Origin: Candidatus Dormiibacterota bacterium
Lineage (GTDB): Bacteria > Chloroflexota > Dormibacteria > Aeolococcales > Aeolococcaceae
Reading direction: 5' to 3'
Assembly: GCA_003153505.1 (NCBI GenBank)
Contig: PLZA01000044.1
Location: 1-64,000 of the forward strand
DNA length: 64,000 nucleotides
Position 1 is the stretch's first letter. Each line of letters opens with the position of its first letter. Shown here piece by piece: positions 44,740 through 54,500 of the stretch. Under the pieces are notes generated by a model. That model made no database searches. It saw only the letters and a program-made list of their open reading frames with translations, and was not told the DNA's origin. A program made the translations under genes and the position numbers.

Positions 44740-46515
44740 TTGCTCGACGGTGCGGCGGGGACTCCAGCGGTAGCGTGGCGTCAGGGCCGGAGCGACCGGT
44801 TGTGGCTTGCGCTCTCGCGATTCCGCGGAGCCCCGCTTGCCGGCTTCTGGGTGCTGATCGTTGTCGTCCTCGGCCTCCCGGTCGTTCTGTTCCTTGCTGT
44901 CGCGTTCTCTCCGCGACTGTTCGACCAGGGGCCCGAATGGTTCACGCTCTCCGGGTTCACGCAGGCTTTCTCCGGATCGCTGCTCCAAGGCGTCATCGAT
45001 TCCCTGCTGATCGGGGTCATGAGTGCACTGGCAGCCACCGCCACCGGTTTCGGCGTTGCCTGGCTCGTGATCCGCACCGATCTCCCGGGGCGGCGGGTGT
45101 GGACCGGCGTCATGTTCGCACTCCTCCTGGCGCCGTCATACCTGGTTGCCCTTGGCTGGGAACGGCTGCTCGAGCCGTCTGGCGTACTCGACGTCGCGGG
45201 GATCCACCTCGATGGATTCCGGAGTCTCTTCTACGGCCCTTTTGGCGTCATCGTCGTCCTTTCGGCAAAGGGAATTCCCTTTGCCTTCCTGGCCATCTCC
45301 GGGGCACTGCGCGGGCTCGGCGAGGAGTTCGAATCAGCCGTCCGCGTCCATGGTGGTGGGCCGATCGCCGCGGCAAGGATCCTGGTCGCGCTCCTCGCGC
45401 CGGCGATGTGGTCGGCACTGGCAATCGTGTTTGCGGAGTCGGTGAGTGACTTCGGTGTCGCCGCCACACTCGCCAACGACGCGCACTTCCCGGTCGCAAC
45501 CTACACGCTCTACAACGCGGTGCAGGCCTTTCCCATCCAGTTCTCCATCGCCGCAGCGGTGGGATGGATCCTGATGGGCTTCGTTGTGCTGGCATTACTT
45601 GCGCAGAACCGGGCCCTGCGGACCCGCAGCTATCGCGTCCTCAGCGGCAGGAGCCGGCCCGCGCGCCGCCTGAGACTCTCGCGCGCCGCCAGGGTCGCGG
45701 GGTTGGCTGCCATGCTCTTCGTGGCCACTATCGGTATCGGTGTGCCGGCGTTCGGAGCGGTCTCAGCGTCGCTGATCAACGGACTTGGGTCACTGATCAC
45801 GAGCCACGGTCTGACTCTGTCGAACTACGGACGCGTCCTGAGTAGCCCGACCCTACGCGACCCTCTCGTCTATTCAAGCGAGCTCGCTGCGGTCACGGCA
45901 ACGATCACCATCGTCCTGGCCGCGGTGTCGGCGAGAGTTCTCTCGCGGCGCGGCCGCGGGGTGAGTGCGAGGGTGCTCGATATGTCGCTCCTGGCGGCAG
46001 TTGCCCTGCCAGGCATCGTCTTCGCCGCCGGATACATCTTCACGTTCAACCTGCCCTTCTTCAGCGAGGTGGGCATCCAGCTCTACGGCACGACGATACT
46101 GTTGGTGATCGGCTACGTCGCGACGGCACTCCCGGCGACATCGCGTGTGCTCCTGGGCAGCGTCAGCCAGATTCAGGAATCACTTGCAGAGGCTGGTCGT
46201 GTCCACGGAGGCGGGCCGATCGCCGCCTGGAGGCGCACCGTGCTGCCGGTTCTCTCGCGGTCACTGGTCGCGGCGTGGGTGCTCGTATTCGCGGGAACCC
46301 TCCTTGAGCTGCCGATGTCCCAACTCCTGTATCCGCCCGGTAGTCCGACGGTGTCCGTTGCCATCGAGCACGCGCTGATGAACTACGACTTCGCAGGCGG
46401 GACCGCGATGGAGGTTGTCGCGGTGCTCGGCGCGCTTGCCGTGGTGGCGATCGTGTGGGGATTATTCCGGCTGCTCGCACCAGTGGGATGGCGCCGGCTC
46501 GGCAGCGTCCCATGA
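44740..46515 (+). CDS. ABC transporter permease with two fused BPD domains
   Basis: A 591-residue permease with about twelve helices and two copies of the inner-membrane transport domain. Each half ends in an EAA loop: ESAVRVHGGGPIAAARILVA and EAGRVHGGGPIAAWRRTVLP. Double-domain permeases of this size are typical of FbpB/ThiP-type importers. The start is a TTG at 44740 preceded by GAGGCGG. The stop overlaps the ATPase start (ATGA). It forms the channel for the binding protein's ligand. Confidence 0.9.
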   Translation: MLDGAAGTPAVAWRQGRSDRLWLALSRFRGAPLAGFWVLIVVVLGLPVVLFLAVAFSPRLFDQGPEWFTLSGFTQAFSGSLLQGVIDSLLIGVMSALAATATGFGVAWLVIRTDLPGRRVWTGVMFALLLAPSYLVALGWERLLEPSGVLDVAGIHLDGFRSLFYGPFGVIVVLSAKGIPFAFLAISGALRGLGEEFESAVRVHGGGPIAAARILVALLAPAMWSALAIVFAESVSDFGVAATLANDAHFPVATYTLYNAVQAFPIQFSIAAAVGWILMGFVVLALLAQNRALRTRSYRVLSGRSRPARRLRLSRAARVAGLAAMLFVATIGIGVPAFGAVSASLINGLGSLITSHGLTLSNYGRVLSSPTLRDPLVYSSELAAVTATITIVLAAVSARVLSRRGRGVSARVLDMSLLAAVALPGIVFAAGYIFTFNLPFFSEVGIQLYGTTILLVIGYVATALPATSRVLLGSVSQIQESLAEAGRVHGGGPIAAWRRTVLPVLSRSLVAAWVLVFAGTLLELPMSQLLYPPGSPTVSVAIEHALMNYDFAGGTAMEVVAVLGALAVVAIVWGLFRLLAPVGWRRLGSVP

Positions 46516-47690
46516 GCAGCGCACCGATCGACACCGAAGCGCAGGCGGGGCATACCATCGCGATTCGCGGCGCGGTCAAACGCTATGGCAAGACACGCGT
46601 GCTCGCCGGAGTCGACCTCGACATCCCGGCGGGTAGATTCCTTGTACTGCTCGGCCCCTCCGGCTCGGGCAAGACGACCCTCGCACGTTGTCTTGCCGGG
46701 GTCGAGCGGCTCGACGGAGGCTCCATCCACTTGAGCGGCCGGCTCGTGAGCGATAGCCATCACCATTTGCCGCCTGAACGCCGCAATCTGGCGATGGTGT
46801 TTCAAGACTACGCACTGTGGCCCCACCTCACCGCCCTCGGCAACGTGACGTATGCGCTCCGACGGCGCCGACTTCCGGGCGACGTGGCTCGTCACCGAGC
46901 CCAGAACGCGCTCGAGGAGGTAGGGCTCGCCCTCCTCGCCGACCGCTACCCCCACGAACTATCCGGGGGGCAGCAGCAACGAGTCGCGCTTGCTCGCGCC
47001 GTGGTCGCACGCCCCGGACTCCTGCTGTTTGACGAGCCACTCTCAAATCTGGACGCCGACCTGAGGGAGCGGCTCCGCGTGCAGATCGCCACCATCGCGC
47101 GGGACAGTGAAGCGACGGTCGTCTACATCACACACGATCAAGCCGAGGCTTTCGCGCTGGCAGACGACATCGCCGTACTCGACCAAGGTGAGATGGTCCA
47201 GATTGGACCTCCCGAGCAGATTTACCGCCAGCCCGCGACATTGTTTGTGGCGCGATTCACGGGAACTGCCGGTGAGTTGCTGGGGCAAGTGAAAGGTATC
47301 GAGGGCGGTCACGCGATCATCGACGTGGCCGGGCGCCGAGTCCGAGTGCGATGCTTCGGCTCCGTCGTGGTTGGGACTCGGGTCCGCATCCTGGTTCGAC
47401 CGGCGGCGACTCGAGTGCTTCCGGGAAGCGAGATCTCCGCCAACGCGCTGCCCGGAACAGTCGTCGATGTGGCGTATCGGGGGCGCGGCTACGAGCATGT
47501 TCTGGCTTGCGCCGGGGGAACCTTGGCCGCGGTCTTCGACTCGACCCGTCGACCCCGTGGGAGCGAGGTGAGCGTCTGGCTCGACCCTGACGGGTGCGTG
47601 GCCTACGCGGAATGTCTGGATGCGGATATGGTTCCGATCATGGCCACGATTGGCGTCAAGTCGACCCCCGCCACGGCGGTTCCGGCGTGA
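46512..47690 (+). CDS. ABC transporter ATPase with TOBE domain
   Basis: A 392-residue ATP-binding subunit of the FbpC/PotA type. Walker A is GPSGSGKTT (48-56), the Q-loop FQDYALWPHL, the signature LSGGQQQRVALARA, Walker B LLLFDEPLSNLD, and the H-loop THDQAEAFAL. The C-terminal ~110 residues form TOBE-type beta domains used for regulation. ATG 46512 overlaps the permease stop by 4 nt, and its own stop overlaps the next gene the same way. It powers the importer encoded upstream. Confidence 0.93.
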   Translation: MSSAPIDTEAQAGHTIAIRGAVKRYGKTRVLAGVDLDIPAGRFLVLLGPSGSGKTTLARCLAGVERLDGGSIHLSGRLVSDSHHHLPPERRNLAMVFQDYALWPHLTALGNVTYALRRRRLPGDVARHRAQNALEEVGLALLADRYPHELSGGQQQRVALARAVVARPGLLLFDEPLSNLDADLRERLRVQIATIARDSEATVVYITHDQAEAFALADDIAVLDQGEMVQIGPPEQIYRQPATLFVARFTGTAGELLGQVKGIEGGHAIIDVAGRRVRVRCFGSVVVGTRVRILVRPAATRVLPGSEISANALPGTVVDVAYRGRGYEHVLACAGGTLAAVFDSTRRPRGSEVSVWLDPDGCVAYAECLDADMVPIMATIGVKSTPATAVPA

Positions 47691-48469
47691 CCGTCTGGGC
47701 ATTGTTCGCGTCCGTGTTTCTGGCGTGCGCGGTGGAGGCGGTCGAGGCGACGACGATCGTGCTCGCGGCAGGCACCGCCCGGGACTGGCGCTCGGCGCTC
47801 ATCGGACTTTCATCCGCGGTGGTGGTTCTCGCAGTCGCGGTGGTCGCGCTGGGCCCCGCAATCGGCGCGCTGCCAATCCAGGCGCTCCGCCTGTTCGTCG
47901 GCGGCTTCCTGCTCGTCTTCGGGTTGCAATGGCTGCGCAAGGCCATCCTGCGCGCAGGCGGCTACAAAGCACTGCACAACGAGGACGAGATCTTCCGCAA
48001 GCAGCTTGCAGCAGCGCGTGCCGCAGCGACGCAGAGCGTCGGCATCGTTCCCGACTGGTACGCATTCACCCTGTCTTTCAAGGGGGTGCTCCTCGAAGGT
48101 CTCGAGGTTGTCTTCATCGTCCTGACCTTCGGAACCAACGACGGCAATGTGCCGGTCGCGGGTATCGCGGCCGGGGCAGCCATCATTCTGGTCGCATCAG
48201 CAGGGGCGCTCCTGCGCGCGCCGCTCGCGCGCGTACCGGAGAACGCGATGAAGTTCGCTGTCGGCACCCTGCTGACGTCGTTCGGAACGTTCTGGGGCGC
48301 GGAGGGCGCGGGAGCGCAGTGGCCCGGGTCGGACGCAGCGTTGCTCGCCATCATCCCGCTCACCGCGCTGCTTGCGGTCGGACTGGTAGCCGCGCTCCGC
48401 TTCGAGCATCGCCGGTCGTCGACGCTGGCGGCCCGTGGACCTGCCGAGCGCTCGGAGGCGCTCAGGTGA
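47687..48469 (+). CDS. COG4280-like predicted membrane protein
   Basis: A 260-residue polytopic membrane protein with about six or seven helices. It begins VTVWALFASVFLACAVEAVE and carries a second related segment SFKGVLLEGLEVVFIVLTFG. The paired E-x-x-E motifs (EAVEA; EGLEV) in the middle of helices resemble the iron-binding REGLE of FTR1 permeases and the acidic motifs of cation/proton exchangers. The GTG start overlaps the ATPase stop, so it is part of the transporter operon. It may move a metal cation linked to the ABC importer; this is inference. Confidence 0.7.
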   Translation: MTVWALFASVFLACAVEAVEATTIVLAAGTARDWRSALIGLSSAVVVLAVAVVALGPAIGALPIQALRLFVGGFLLVFGLQWLRKAILRAGGYKALHNEDEIFRKQLAAARAAATQSVGIVPDWYAFTLSFKGVLLEGLEVVFIVLTFGTNDGNVPVAGIAAGAAIILVASAGALLRAPLARVPENAMKFAVGTLLTSFGTFWGAEGAGAQWPGSDAALLAIIPLTALLAVGLVAALRFEHRRSSTLAARGPAERSEALR

Positions 48470-48699
48470 TTGCGGGCAAGCTGAAGGCGTTCGGCGCGTT
48501 CTGGTACGACTTCATCATTGGTGATGACTGGCGCGTTGCAGTTGGGGTGGTGCTCGCGCTGGCAGTCACCGCCGCTGTGAGCCGGGCGAACGTGTCGTGC
48601 TGGTGGATCGTGCCGGCTGCGGTTGCGCTGCTCCTCCCCGGCACGGTGTGGCGGGCAGCACGCGCCAGCCGAACCCGCGCCACGGGCTCGTCGTCGTAA
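48466..48699 (+). CDS. Small membrane protein partnered with the COG4280-like protein
   Basis: A 77-residue protein starting GTG 48466, overlapping the previous stop (GTGA). It has an amphipathic start KLKAFGAFWYDFIIGDDWRV followed by two hydrophobic helices, AVGVVLALAVTAAVS and WWIVPAAVALLLPGTVW, and a basic tail. It is the last gene of the operon. Strict overlap suggests stoichiometric production with the neighbouring membrane protein, perhaps as a small subunit. No family name known to me. Confidence 0.75.
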   Translation: MIAGKLKAFGAFWYDFIIGDDWRVAVGVVLALAVTAAVSRANVSCWWIVPAAVALLLPGTVWRAARASRTRATGSSS

Positions 48700-48722
48700 C
48701 CGATCCTGGCGTCGCCTCGCGA

Positions 48723-50579
48723 CTAGTCGGATCCGGTCTGCCCGAACGTCAGCGCCGCTGACGGATGTGTCCTCGCCAGCCGTGCCTGCGCTCTGCCCAA
48801 CGCCGTCGGCGACAGCGTGCTCACGGTCATCGCTTCGACGAAATCGGCGCCATTGATGCGGTAGATGGTGCAGGGCATGACCGTCGTCACCGTTGCCGTC
48901 CGTGGGCGATGCTCCAGAAGGCCGATCTCGCCGAAGTAGCCCGGCGGAGTGAGGAGACCGAGAGACCTCTCCACGCCGGCCTCCCCCGCGGCCGTCACGC
49001 CGACCTCGCCGTCGATGAGCACGAAGAAGTCGTCCGCGTCCGCGCCTTCCTGGATGAGCACGGTGCCCGCGTCGATCCGCTGCTCGACCGCTGACTTCGC
49101 GATGCGCTCTATCGCGGCGCGCGTCGCGCCCGCAAAGATGTCGAGCGCCTGCAGGGCGACGATCCTTGGCTCGATCGCTGAGAGCTCGCGAGCCGCCCTG
49201 GCATCGAGGACCCGGATCCACGGATAGGCGGCAACCGTCACCGCCGGGATGGCAAATCCCATGATCAGGAGCGTTGCGTTCAGCCCCACGCTGCCGAGGA
49301 GGATGGGCATGAGCAGCGCGCCAAGCGAGATCGCTCCGAGCACGAGCGCGAAGAAGACACCAAAGACGCGGGCAACGACGTCGGGACGGACGAGCCGCTG
49401 CAATGCCGTGATCGCCAGGACGTCGACAACGATCGTGCCGCCGCCTCTGACAACCTCGAGCAGGAAGGCGATCCAGGGCGAATGCACAACCGTCAGGAGC
49501 GCGGTGGGAAGGCAGTACACGGCCATCCCGATCACGATGATCCCACCGAGGCGGCGGGCAGACGCGATTCGATTCATGAATCCTGCTATGAGGATCCCAC
49601 CCACGCCGAGTGCAGCGAGGAGGTATCCGTAGCCCGAGCTCCCGGTGCCCAATTGGTCCCTGCTCACGACCACGAAGAGCACGGTGTCAGTGCCGTATAC
49701 GAAGCTCGCGAGGATGCTGAAGCCCGCCAGCAGCGTTACTGACGAGGATGACACGAACGCTCGCATCCCCGCAGCCATCTGCTTGAGCGGACCGGCGGTG
49801 CCCCCCTCGGTGATGTCGGCGGCCCGGCTCCGCGTGTGCATGCGGCTGACCAGCACCGCCGAGAGACCGAAGGTGGCGGCATTGAGGGCGAACACGACGG
49901 CAGGAGGACTGAACAGGAGGAGCAGCCCGGCGATCGCCGGACCGACGATGATGGAGAGGTTCTCCACCGCTGACTGGGCGCTGTTGGCAGCGGCCAGGTG
50001 CTCCTCGCCGACCACCGCCGGCGTCGTCGCACGCGCGGCTGGGTCATAGGACGAGGTCGTCACCGATGTGAGCGCCGCAAGCACGATCGCCAGGACGACG
50101 GGGCCGTTCACGGCGGCGACAACCGCAAGGAGGGCCTGGAGCACGAGTGCGCCGGTGTCGAGTGTCACCATGTGGCGCACGCGTTCCCTGCGATCGGCGA
50201 TCAGCCCACCGAACGGGCTTGCGACGAGAGCGGTGAGGAAGCGGGTCATCGACGCCGCCGCAACCCACCCGGGCGAGTGCGTCGCGTCGAAGACGAAGAC
50301 CACCAGGGCGACGTTGTACGCCCACGATCCGCTCATCGAGATCGTCAAGCCGCTGAAGAGCAGCCGGTAGTCGCGGATGCCGAACAGCGACCGATAGCCG
50401 ACTCGCGGCGTCGCACCATCGGGACTGCGCCCGGTGATCCGGGCGACGAAGCGCCGTCCGATTGACGGTTTTCTCTCCGGCGAGTCCGTCGCGACCTCGG
50501 TCGTCACGGGCAGCTGGGCAACCCGACGACGCGGGCGGCGCTCCGATTCATCCGCGGAAGCGTACTCGTGGCTGGTGAC
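48723..50579 (-). CDS. MFS transporter fused to a cyclic-nucleotide-binding domain
   Basis: A 618-residue protein. Residues ~55-460 are a 12-helix MFS exporter of the DHA3/enterobactin-exporter-like type, starting SLFGIRDYRLLFSGLTISMS, then SWAYNVAL, with the FGGLIADRRERVRHM loop. Residues ~480-605 are a CRP-like cNMP-binding domain: LIQEGADADDFFVLIDGEVG, then the phosphate-binding cassette FGEIGLLEHRPRTATV. The Arg and Glu that bind cyclic nucleotide are present. Transport may thus be gated by cAMP, made by the cyclases encoded downstream. GAGG precedes GTG 50579; it is divergent from the MBL-fold gene. Confidence 0.9.
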   Translation of the reverse strand, partial: VTSHEYASADESERRPRRRVAQLPVTTEVATDSPERKPSIGRRFVARITGRSPDGATPRVGYRSLFGIRDYRLLFSGLTISMSGSWAYNVALVVFVFDATHSPGWVAAASMTRFLTALVASPFGGLIADRRERVRHMVTLDTGALVLQALLAVVAAVNGPVVLAIVLAALTSVTTSSYDPAARATTPAVVGEEHLAAANSAQSAVENLSIIVGPAIAGLLLLFSPPAVVFALNAATFGLSAVLVSRMHTRSRAADITEGGTAGPLKQMAAGMRAFVSSSSVTLLAGFSILASFVYGTDTVLFVVVSRDQLGTGSSGYGYLLAALGVGGILIAGFMNRIASARRLGGIIVIGMAVYCLPTALLTVVHSPWIAFLLEVVRGGGTIVVDVLAITALQRLVRPDVVARVFGVFFALVLGAISLGALLMPILLGSVGLNATLLIMGFAIPAVTVAAYPWIRVLDARAARELSAIEPRIVALQALDIFAGATRAAIERIAKSAVEQRIDAGTVLIQEGADADDFFVLIDGEVGVTAAGEAGVERSLGLLTPPGYFGEIGLLEHRPRTATVTTVMPCTIYRINGADFVEAMTVSTLSPTALGRAQARLARTHPSAALTFGQTGSD

Positions 50580-50645
50580 GTTTGCCTCGGCACCCCGCCA
50601 CCGTCCACCGGGCGAGCGATGTTGCGAACCGCGGGGAGGCACCCC

Positions 50646-50651
50646 GATACT
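50646..50651 (+). promoter_or_regulatory. Leaderless -10 hexamer GATACT
   Basis: GATACT ends 8 nt before ATG 50660, inside the 80-bp region divergent from the MFS gene. Confidence 0.4.
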
Positions 50652-50659
50652 CTCCGCAC

Positions 50660-51505
50660 ATGCGGTTGCGCCTCTGCGGCACCCGAGGGTCGACGCCGGC
50701 GCCGGGCGTCGACTACGCCCGATATGGAGGCCAGACATCATGCGTCGCCGTGCTGTCGGACGACGGCGAGTGCAGGCTCATCCTCGACGCCGGCACGGGG
50801 CTGCGCCGCCTGCCCGCCGCATTGCAGGGACGGCCGTTCACCGGAACGATGTTGCTCTCGCATCTCCACTGGGATCACACCCACGGACTGCCGTTCTGCG
50901 CCTCGGTGGACAATCCCGACGCGCGCACCACCCTGTATATCCCGGAGCAATCCGGCGGCGACGCTGAGGAGATCCTCGCGCGCGCGATGTCGCCGCCGCA
51001 TTTCCCCATCCGGCCAAGCGAGATGCGTGGGTCCTGGGACTTCCGGCACCTCGCACCCGGCGAGCACGCGATCGAGGGTTTCACTGTGCTGGCCCTGGAG
51101 ATTCCACACAAGGGCGGGCGCACCTTCGGCTACCGCGTCTCGGACGAGCACGGGGCGATTGCATACATGCCGGACCACGCGCCGAACGCGCTCGGCCCCG
51201 GGCCTGAACAGTTCGGCCCGTACCACGAATCGGCCGTGGCGCTGACCGAAGGGGTGGACATCGTGTTGCACGATTCGCAATACACCCGCGAGGAATTCCC
51301 GGCACGGGCGCACTTCGGGCACTCCAGCATCGACTACGCGGTGGGCCTGGCCGCCCACGCAGGGGCCCGGCGGTTGGTGCTCTTCCATCACGACCCCTCG
51401 CGATCGGACGCACAGCTCGACAGCATCGTCGAGCAATGGACGGGCGCGCCACTCCCGGTCACCGCGGCCGTCGAAGGGGACGTCCTGGACGTTGACGGTG
51501 CCTGA
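50660..51505 (+). CDS. MBL-fold hydrolase, possible cyclic-nucleotide phosphodiesterase
   Basis: A 281-residue metallo-beta-lactamase-fold enzyme. It begins MRLRLCGTRGSTPAPGVDYA, followed by RYGGQTSC, typical of the RNase Z/class II phosphodiesterase-like branch. The metal motif is SHLHWDHTHG, with later ligands MPDHAPN, HDSQYT and FHHDPS, so the two-metal site is complete. Related enzymes hydrolyse phosphodiesters including cAMP. Its position between a cNMP-gated transporter and three adenylate cyclases makes a cAMP-degrading role attractive but unproven. Confidence 0.85.
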   Translation: MRLRLCGTRGSTPAPGVDYARYGGQTSCVAVLSDDGECRLILDAGTGLRRLPAALQGRPFTGTMLLSHLHWDHTHGLPFCASVDNPDARTTLYIPEQSGGDAEEILARAMSPPHFPIRPSEMRGSWDFRHLAPGEHAIEGFTVLALEIPHKGGRTFGYRVSDEHGAIAYMPDHAPNALGPGPEQFGPYHESAVALTEGVDIVLHDSQYTREEFPARAHFGHSSIDYAVGLAAHAGARRLVLFHHDPSRSDAQLDSIVEQWTGAPLPVTAAVEGDVLDVDGA

Positions 51506-51568
51506 CCCCGGGGAGGTTGGCGTCTTCCCTGTACCCTTTCCCACCGGGCAACGACTGCGGGGTGGTGA

Positions 51569-54500
51569 ATGAACTGTTCTCGATGCGGCGCGGAAAACCG
51601 GCCGGGCAGCAAGTTCTGCAAGCAGTGCGGCGCTGAGCTCGGGCGGGTCTGTCCACAGTGCGCACAGGCGGTCGACCCTGACGCGAGCTTCTGCAGTGAG
51701 TGCGGCGCAGGGTTGTCCAGCCGCCCTGCGCCCGGATCGGCGTCGGGAGCGTTCCCGCCGCCCTCGTATGCGGATTCTCCTTCCAGCGCGGAGCGCCGGC
51801 TGGTGTCGGTGCTGTTTGCCGACCTCGTCGGGTTCACCGCGCTCACCGAGAAGCGCGACGCCGAAGAGGTGCGCGAACTGCTCACCAGGTACTTCGACAC
51901 CTGTCGAGCGGTGGTGAGCCGCTACGGGGGGGTGGTCGAGAAGTTCATCGGCGACGCCGTCATGGCGGTGTGGGGCGCCCCAGTCGCTCATGAGGATGAC
52001 GCCGAACGATCGGTGCGCGCGGCGCTCGACCTGGTGCAGGCCGTGGCGTCACTGGGCGTCGAGATCGGAGAGCCGGCGCTGCAGGCCCGAGCCGGCGTGC
52101 TGATGGGCGATGCGGCCGTCACCCTCGGTGATAACGCTCAGGGGATGGTGGCCGGGGATCTGGTCAACACCGCCTCGCGGATCCAGGCCGAGGCTGAGCC
52201 GGGGACCGTACTGGTGGGCAGCGCGACTCATGCGGCCACGGAGGCCGCGCTGGTCTACGAGGAGGTCGGCGAACGCTCCTTGAAAGGCAAGGCCGAGCCG
52301 GTCAGGCTCTGGCGGGCGCTCCGAGTGGTCGCGATGATCGGCGGAGCGCAGAAATCCGAGGGTCTGGAGGCGCCCTTTGTCGGTCGCGAGCGTGAGCTGC
52401 GCTTGATCAAGGACCACTTCCATGCCAGCGCCGACGAAAACAAGGCCCACCTCGTCTCGGTGGTGGGGATCGCCGGGATTGGCAAATCGCGGCTCTCCTG
52501 GGAGTTCTTCAAGTACATCGACGGTATCGCCGAGCTGGTCTTCACCCACCGGGGTCGGTGTCTCGCCTACGGCGAGGGTGTGACGTATTGGGCGCTCGCC
52601 GAGATGGTGCGCATGCGCGCCGGTATCACCGACGGTGAGGACGGCACGTCTGCTCTGGCGAAGCTGCAACGCTGCCTTGTGGAATTCCTCCCCGATGCCG
52701 ACGAGCGTCGTTGGGTCGAACCGAGGTTGGCGCAGCTCCTGGCGCTCGAGGACCGTGCCACCCATGAACGTGAAGACCTGTTCAGCGCGTGGCGGCTCTT
52801 TTTCGAGCGCCTCGCCGATCGTAATCCGACTGTCCTGGTGTTCGAGGACATGCAATGGGCCGACACCTCGCTGCTCGAGTTCATCGAGTATCTGCTGGAG
52901 TGGTCACGCAACCACGCCCTGTATGTGGTCACCGCGGCCCGCCCCGAACTGGTTGACCGTCACCCGACGTGGGGCGCCGGGAAACGCAATTTCACTGCTG
53001 TGTTCCTCGAGCCACTCGGGGCGCCCGCCATGGAGCAGCTCCTGGACGGCCTGGTGCCCGGGCTGCCCGATGAGATCCGTGAGCAGATCCTCCGGCGTGC
53101 TGAGGGCGTACCCCTGTATGCCGTCGAGACGGTTCGGATGCTCCTCGATCGCGGGCTCCTCGAGCGTGCCGGGAGTGTCTATCGGCTGACAGGCCCGGTC
53201 AAGGATCTCGAGGTCCCGCAGAGCCTGCACGGCCTGATTGCGGCGCGGCTTGACGGCCTGCGTCCCGAAGCGCGGCGCGTGCTCCAGGACGCGGCTGTGC
53301 TTGGCAAGACGTTCACCTCAGCTTCGCTCGCCGCAGTGAGCGGCGTGGCCCCCGCCGACGTCCAACCGTTGCTCGCCGAGCTGGTCCGCAAAGAGGTGCT
53401 CTCCGTCCAGGCCGATCCACGCTCACCGGAACGCGGTCAATACGGGTTCCTTCAGGACCTCGTCAAGCGCGTCGCGTACGAGACCCTTTCGAAGCGCGAC
53501 CGGAAAGAGAAGCACCTTGCGGTTGCCGCATGGTTCGAGCGCTCATGGGGTGGCGAGGAAGCCGACGTGGTCGAGGTGCTCGCGTCGCATTACCTCGAGG
53601 CGTACAACCTTGCGCCTCAGGATCCCGACGCCGAGCAGGTCAAGGCCCGCGCCGCTGATGTGCTCTTCCAGGCCGGCGAGCGCGCGGCATCCGTGGCAGC
53701 CAACGCTGAAGCGGAGCGCTATTTCCAGCAGGCTGCGCTCCTGGTGCCGGACTCGGCGCGACAGGCCGAGATGCATGAACGCGCGGGACAGATGGCCGCG
53801 CGGGGCGGCCGCAATGTCTCCGCCATAGCGCATCTCGAGCGAGCGGTCGTGCTGTATGAGAGCGAGCACCTGCCCCATCCTGCCGCACGCGCGCTGTCCC
53901 GTCTCGGGCTCGTGGAGTCGGTGTCCGGTCAGCTGGACGGATCGATTCAGCGCATGGAGCGGGCCTATGCGGTGCTGGCCGACGATGCGCCGGACGAGGA
54001 CCTCGCCACCCTGGCGGTGCGGCTCGCGTCGCTGCTGCATTTCAAGGGCGACACGGTGACAGCGGGCGCGCGCCTCGAGGCCGCGCTCGATATCGGCGAG
54101 AAGCTCGGCCTGCCCGACGTACTCTCCCAGGGGTTCAACATCAAGGCCATGCTCGCGATGCAGCGCCGCCACGACGAGGAGGCCATGGCGCTCTACTCGC
54201 ATGCCTTGAAGCTCGGCCTCGAAAACGATCTGCCGACCGCCACCGTACGCGCCCACTTCAACCTGGCGGACCTGTTGTGTCACCGGGATTCCTACAACGA
54301 GGCGCTCGCTCACTATCGGAGCGCCCTCGCCCTCGCGCGAAAGATCGGCGATCGCTCGTACGAGCGCAGCACTCTCGGCGAACTCGCGTTCAACCTTGTG
54401 CGCGTCGGCGCATGGGACGAGGCAGTCGAATTTGCCGACCTGATTGCCGAAGACGAGGTCCGCAATGCGCCGACCGACACGCTATCCCTGCTCACGTTCG

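Noticed and set aside
50738-51991. 417-residue minus-strand frame over the MBL gene and the start of cyclase 1
   Set aside because: Antisense shadow; the plus-strand zinc-binding motifs and cysteine knuckles are unambiguous.
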